Of a stretch of DNA of 53,453 nucleotides, positions 52,076 through 53,453 are shown one piece after another. Origin of the DNA: Lutibacter sp. Its GTDB lineage: Bacteria > Bacteroidota > Bacteroidia > Flavobacteriales > Flavobacteriaceae. Positions within the stretch are counted from its first letter, which is position 1. Every line of letters begins with the position of its first letter. The notes under the pieces were generated by a model, which made no database searches, was not told where the DNA came from, and saw only the letters and a program-made list of their open reading frames with translations. Location: assembly GCF_030692605.1 (NCBI RefSeq), contig NZ_JAUYUD010000084.1, positions 1 through 53,453 on the forward strand, read 5' to 3'. Made by a program: the position numbers and the translations under genes.

Positions 52076-52189
52076 TAAGAAGATTAATGCAAAATATAAG
52101 AATTGTGTTCTGAGAGTATAATTAGAAAAAATGGATATTTTGAAAAATGCAGCACACAATAAATTAATTGAAATTGCATAATCTTCTTA
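52076..52189 (+). ncRNA. Candidate 6S-like (6S-Flavo type) structured RNA
   Basis: A long nested imperfect hairpin. The outer stem pairs TAAGAAGATTA (52076-52086) with TAATCTTCTTA (52179-52189). After a one-base bulge (A52087) it continues with TGCAA/TTGCA (52088-52092 / 52174-52178). A 9/13-base internal bubble follows. The inner stem is ATTGTGTTCTG (52102-52112) with CAGCACACAAT (52150-52160), one mismatch. The apical loop is 37 bases. A long rod with a large central bubble is the architecture of 6S RNA, and a Flavobacteria-specific 6S family is known. The family assignment is inference from shape only. No standard gene fills this 265-base gap. Confidence 0.45.
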
Positions 52190-52224
52190 AGGAATCCGAG
52201 AAGAGTTTGTCTTCTCGGATTCTT
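52190..52224 (+). terminator. 15-bp hairpin 15 bases before the next start codon
   Basis: GAATCCGAGAAGA (52192-52204) and TCTTCTCGGATTC (52210-52222) pair perfectly around GTTTG, extended by two more pairs, followed by TTATAAAAT. It could terminate the RNA at 52076-52189, or act as a 5' UTR element for the gene whose ATG is at 52240. The T-run is weak. Confidence 0.6.
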
Positions 52225-52239
52225 ATAAAATAAAAACCT

Positions 52240-52695
52240 ATGAGAAATATTATCTTAAACCAACAAGAACCTCAGGCATTTTTAAGTATGAGTTTCGACC
52301 AATTACATAAGGAATCCCAAAATTGGATTTCTGAAATTGAATTTATTAAAGTCGAACAATTTTTTTTGCAAGAATTGTTGTCAGAACATATTATGGGAAT
52401 TTGCAATACCCATAATTTTAAAAATGCAAAATTTTTTTTAAACAGCATCAATAACGAAAAAATACTTGGTCTTAAATTAATTGAATCAATAAAAGAACAT
52501 AAAATAAATTTGGCTCTATTAATAGAACGTATTTATTTAAAAAAGGAAGATTCCTTTAGAAAAAATCATAAATTACTTGAATTAGATCTCAAAAATTATG
52601 TTCAAAATTTCAAATACATAAAGGAACAAGTTTTTGAATTAATTCTGGTTATTATGAGAAATGAAAAGAATTTAAAATTACAACTTAATAAATAA
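52240..52695 (+). CDS. Unrecognised small helical protein
   Basis: A 151-residue protein rich in leucine, lysine and glutamate, predicted mostly helical and cytosolic, with no signal peptide, membrane segment or catalytic motif. Only a few weakly conserved-looking runs stand out: FDQLHKESQNWISEIEFIKVE, HNFKNAKFFLNSI, QVFELILVIM. I do not recognise it. The 265 bases upstream hold no other gene. They carry a dyad-containing promoter, the RNA candidate and the hairpin, so it may be made only by read-through of the hairpin, or be controlled by it. Met17 is an alternative start. Confidence 0.55.
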   Translation: MRNIILNQQEPQAFLSMSFDQLHKESQNWISEIEFIKVEQFFLQELLSEHIMGICNTHNFKNAKFFLNSINNEKILGLKLIESIKEHKINLALLIERIYLKKEDSFRKNHKLLELDLKNYVQNFKYIKEQVFELILVIMRNEKNLKLQLNK

Positions 52696-53323
52696 TAATA
52701 AAAATACCGTTTTCAAATTTTAGAACTTCGTAATGTTTAAAAGCACTAAAATGTAATTCGCTATGAACGTGATAGTTAATAAATTACATTTTAAAGAAAT
52801 CAAATGAACTGGATGGTTAATTTAATTTGGGGTGTTAAATTAACTCCTAATTGTTTGAACATATAAACAAAAAGAATTAAATGGAAGAACTAAGAATTGA
52901 AAACGGTTGTTTTGTATTTATAATTTAGTTTTATTAAAATTAATTGTAATAGCAGCAATTACTGTATATTTGTATTATAATGTTAGCGTGGGGCCCGTCC
53001 TGAGCTTTTGGCCGAAGGGTTACTTTGCTTTGCTCACTTCCTTGTTATTTTATAAATAGGAGTTTGCGAATTCCGTAAACTCCATTTGGCTAAAAGCAAA
53101 GTTTAACTTTTCATATCTTGAAAAGTTTTATACCAAAAAGTTACTTCTACAATGTTAATGAAATCGACTATTGGAGATTCACGAGCTCTTATTTGTAAAA
53201 TAAAAGAGTAGCGAGTAAACACTTATTATGCTGACTGACGAAAGGAGGGAAGTGTAATGTGTGTGGAATGGGATAAGTGTTAAAAACTTTTCATTAACTA
53301 TGATTTTCCGTAATAAGTAATGG
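52696..53323. other. Non-coding, hairpin-rich region before the IS630 end
   Basis: A 628-base gap without a gene. Hairpins: TAAAATGTAATT/AATTACATTTTA (52747-52758 / 52782-52793), GTTAATTTAA/TTAAATTAAC (52816-52825 / 52835-52844), GGAGTTT/AAACTCC (about 53059-53083), AACTTTTC/GAAAAGTT (53105-53127), AACACTTAT/ATAAGTGTT (53218-53226 / 53273-53281). GTTAGCGTGGGGCCCGTCC (52982-53000) opens a locally GC-rich, repeat-like stretch that differs from the AT-rich surroundings. Some of the right part may belong to the IS630 element. Confidence 0.5.
52944..52972 (+). promoter_or_regulatory. Promoter reading into the GC-rich segment
   Basis: TTG (52944-52946), an 18-base spacer, then TATATTTG (52965-52972). 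It would start an RNA at about 52977, directly ahead of the GC-rich stretch; no CDS follows. Confidence 0.5.
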
Positions 53324-53453
53324 TTAAAATTTAATGTCGTATTTAATGCCAAAATTATTCAGCACTAAATTTAATTGTTCTTTGAGGTTTTTAAAGCATT
53401 TATAAGCATCGAAATCTAGCCATTGATATTTTATTCTTCGCCACAGTATTTCT
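53324..53453 (-). CDS. Partial IS630-family transposase (C-terminus)
   Basis: Reading leftwards from the right edge, one frame gives 42 residues, beginning EILWRRIKYQWLDFDAYKCF and ending FGIKYDIKF before a TAA at 53326-53324. The WRRIKYQWLDF block resembles the end of the DDE-type transposase of IS630-family (Tc1/mariner-like) elements. The rest of the element lies outside the window, so its completeness is unknown. The stop should be within some tens of bases of the IS end, but no terminal repeat could be identified with only one end visible. Confidence 0.7.
   Translation of the reverse strand, partial: EILWRRIKYQWLDFDAYKCFKNLKEQLNLVLNNFGIKYDIKF

Noticed and set aside
52881-52928. A 15-codon ORF MEELRIENGCFVFII
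   Set aside because: Short, no codon pattern or context supports it; likely chance in AT-rich DNA.
52980-53000. A GTTAGCG segment resembling an integron attC core
   Set aside because: It lacks the GTTRRRY/RYYYAAC pair and no partner core or integrase is seen.

Overview
The window looks like a chromosomal segment of a member of the Flavobacteriaceae (Bacteroidota). The sequence is AT-rich. Genes lack Shine-Dalgarno sequences, and many are preceded by the Bacteroidota -7 box TAnnTTTG, sometimes with TTG 17-21 bases upstream. The gene content fits: split transketolase, bacillithiol-system YtxJ, a fused E1 alpha/beta 2-oxoacid dehydrogenase, an ECF sigma/DUF4252 operon, SusC-type regulatory domains and many small lipoproteins. 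Genus cannot be decided from the sequence.

Layout. Bases 1-140 are the left end of an IS3-family (IS150-like) element: the start of orfA plus a terminal inverted repeat. Bases 158-9000 hold metabolic and accessory genes (M20 peptidase, FAD oxidoreductase, shikimate kinase, phosphoribosyltransferase, a hslR-SDR-methyltransferase group) and a tRNA-Lys/tRNA-Leu pair with a textbook promoter. Bases 9000-20700 hold an FKBP-type lipoprotein, two paralogous beta-barrel proteins, a lone transketolase C-half, the smpB/prenyltransferase/maf group, clpB facing ytxJ, and fumarylacetoacetase. Bases 20800-28600 carry glyA, rmuC, gcvT, an Xaa-Pro aminopeptidase and a transsulfuration enzyme. Bases 28600-35750 form an aspartate-family block: lysA, a 310-base leader, then thrA-thrB-thrC. 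Bases 35900-45100 hold pepT, secreted proteins, an S41 protease, an ECF sigma/anti-sigma/DUF4252 operon and an M1 aminopeptidase. Bases 45100-52700 are regulatory and catabolic: an XRE regulator, an M14 peptidase, an Lrp regulator, the fused E1, and a soluble PAS histidine kinase with a receiver-CRP response regulator. These are followed by a nested stem-loop RNA candidate and an unrecognised gene. The last 750 bases are non-coding and hairpin-rich and end in the C-terminus of an IS630-family transposase.

Most interesting observations. (1) A 15-codon leader ORF with seven threonine codons (MIFGTTTFTTSTITL) lies ahead of thrABC and suggests translation-dependent attenuation. (2) Two nearly identical FNR/CRP-like dyads lie upstream of the kinase/REC-CRP operon and upstream of the downstream RNA/ORF transcript, each 35 bases from a weak -7 box. 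This suggests a small autoregulated circuit. (3) A nested imperfect hairpin resembling 6S RNA is followed by a 15-bp hairpin 15 bases before a start codon. (4) Two palindromes with compensatory differences lie between clpB and ytxJ. (5) There is a five-copy TTACAWTTGT array beside an XRE regulator. The two IS ends at the borders are open reading fragments too short for routine gene calling.
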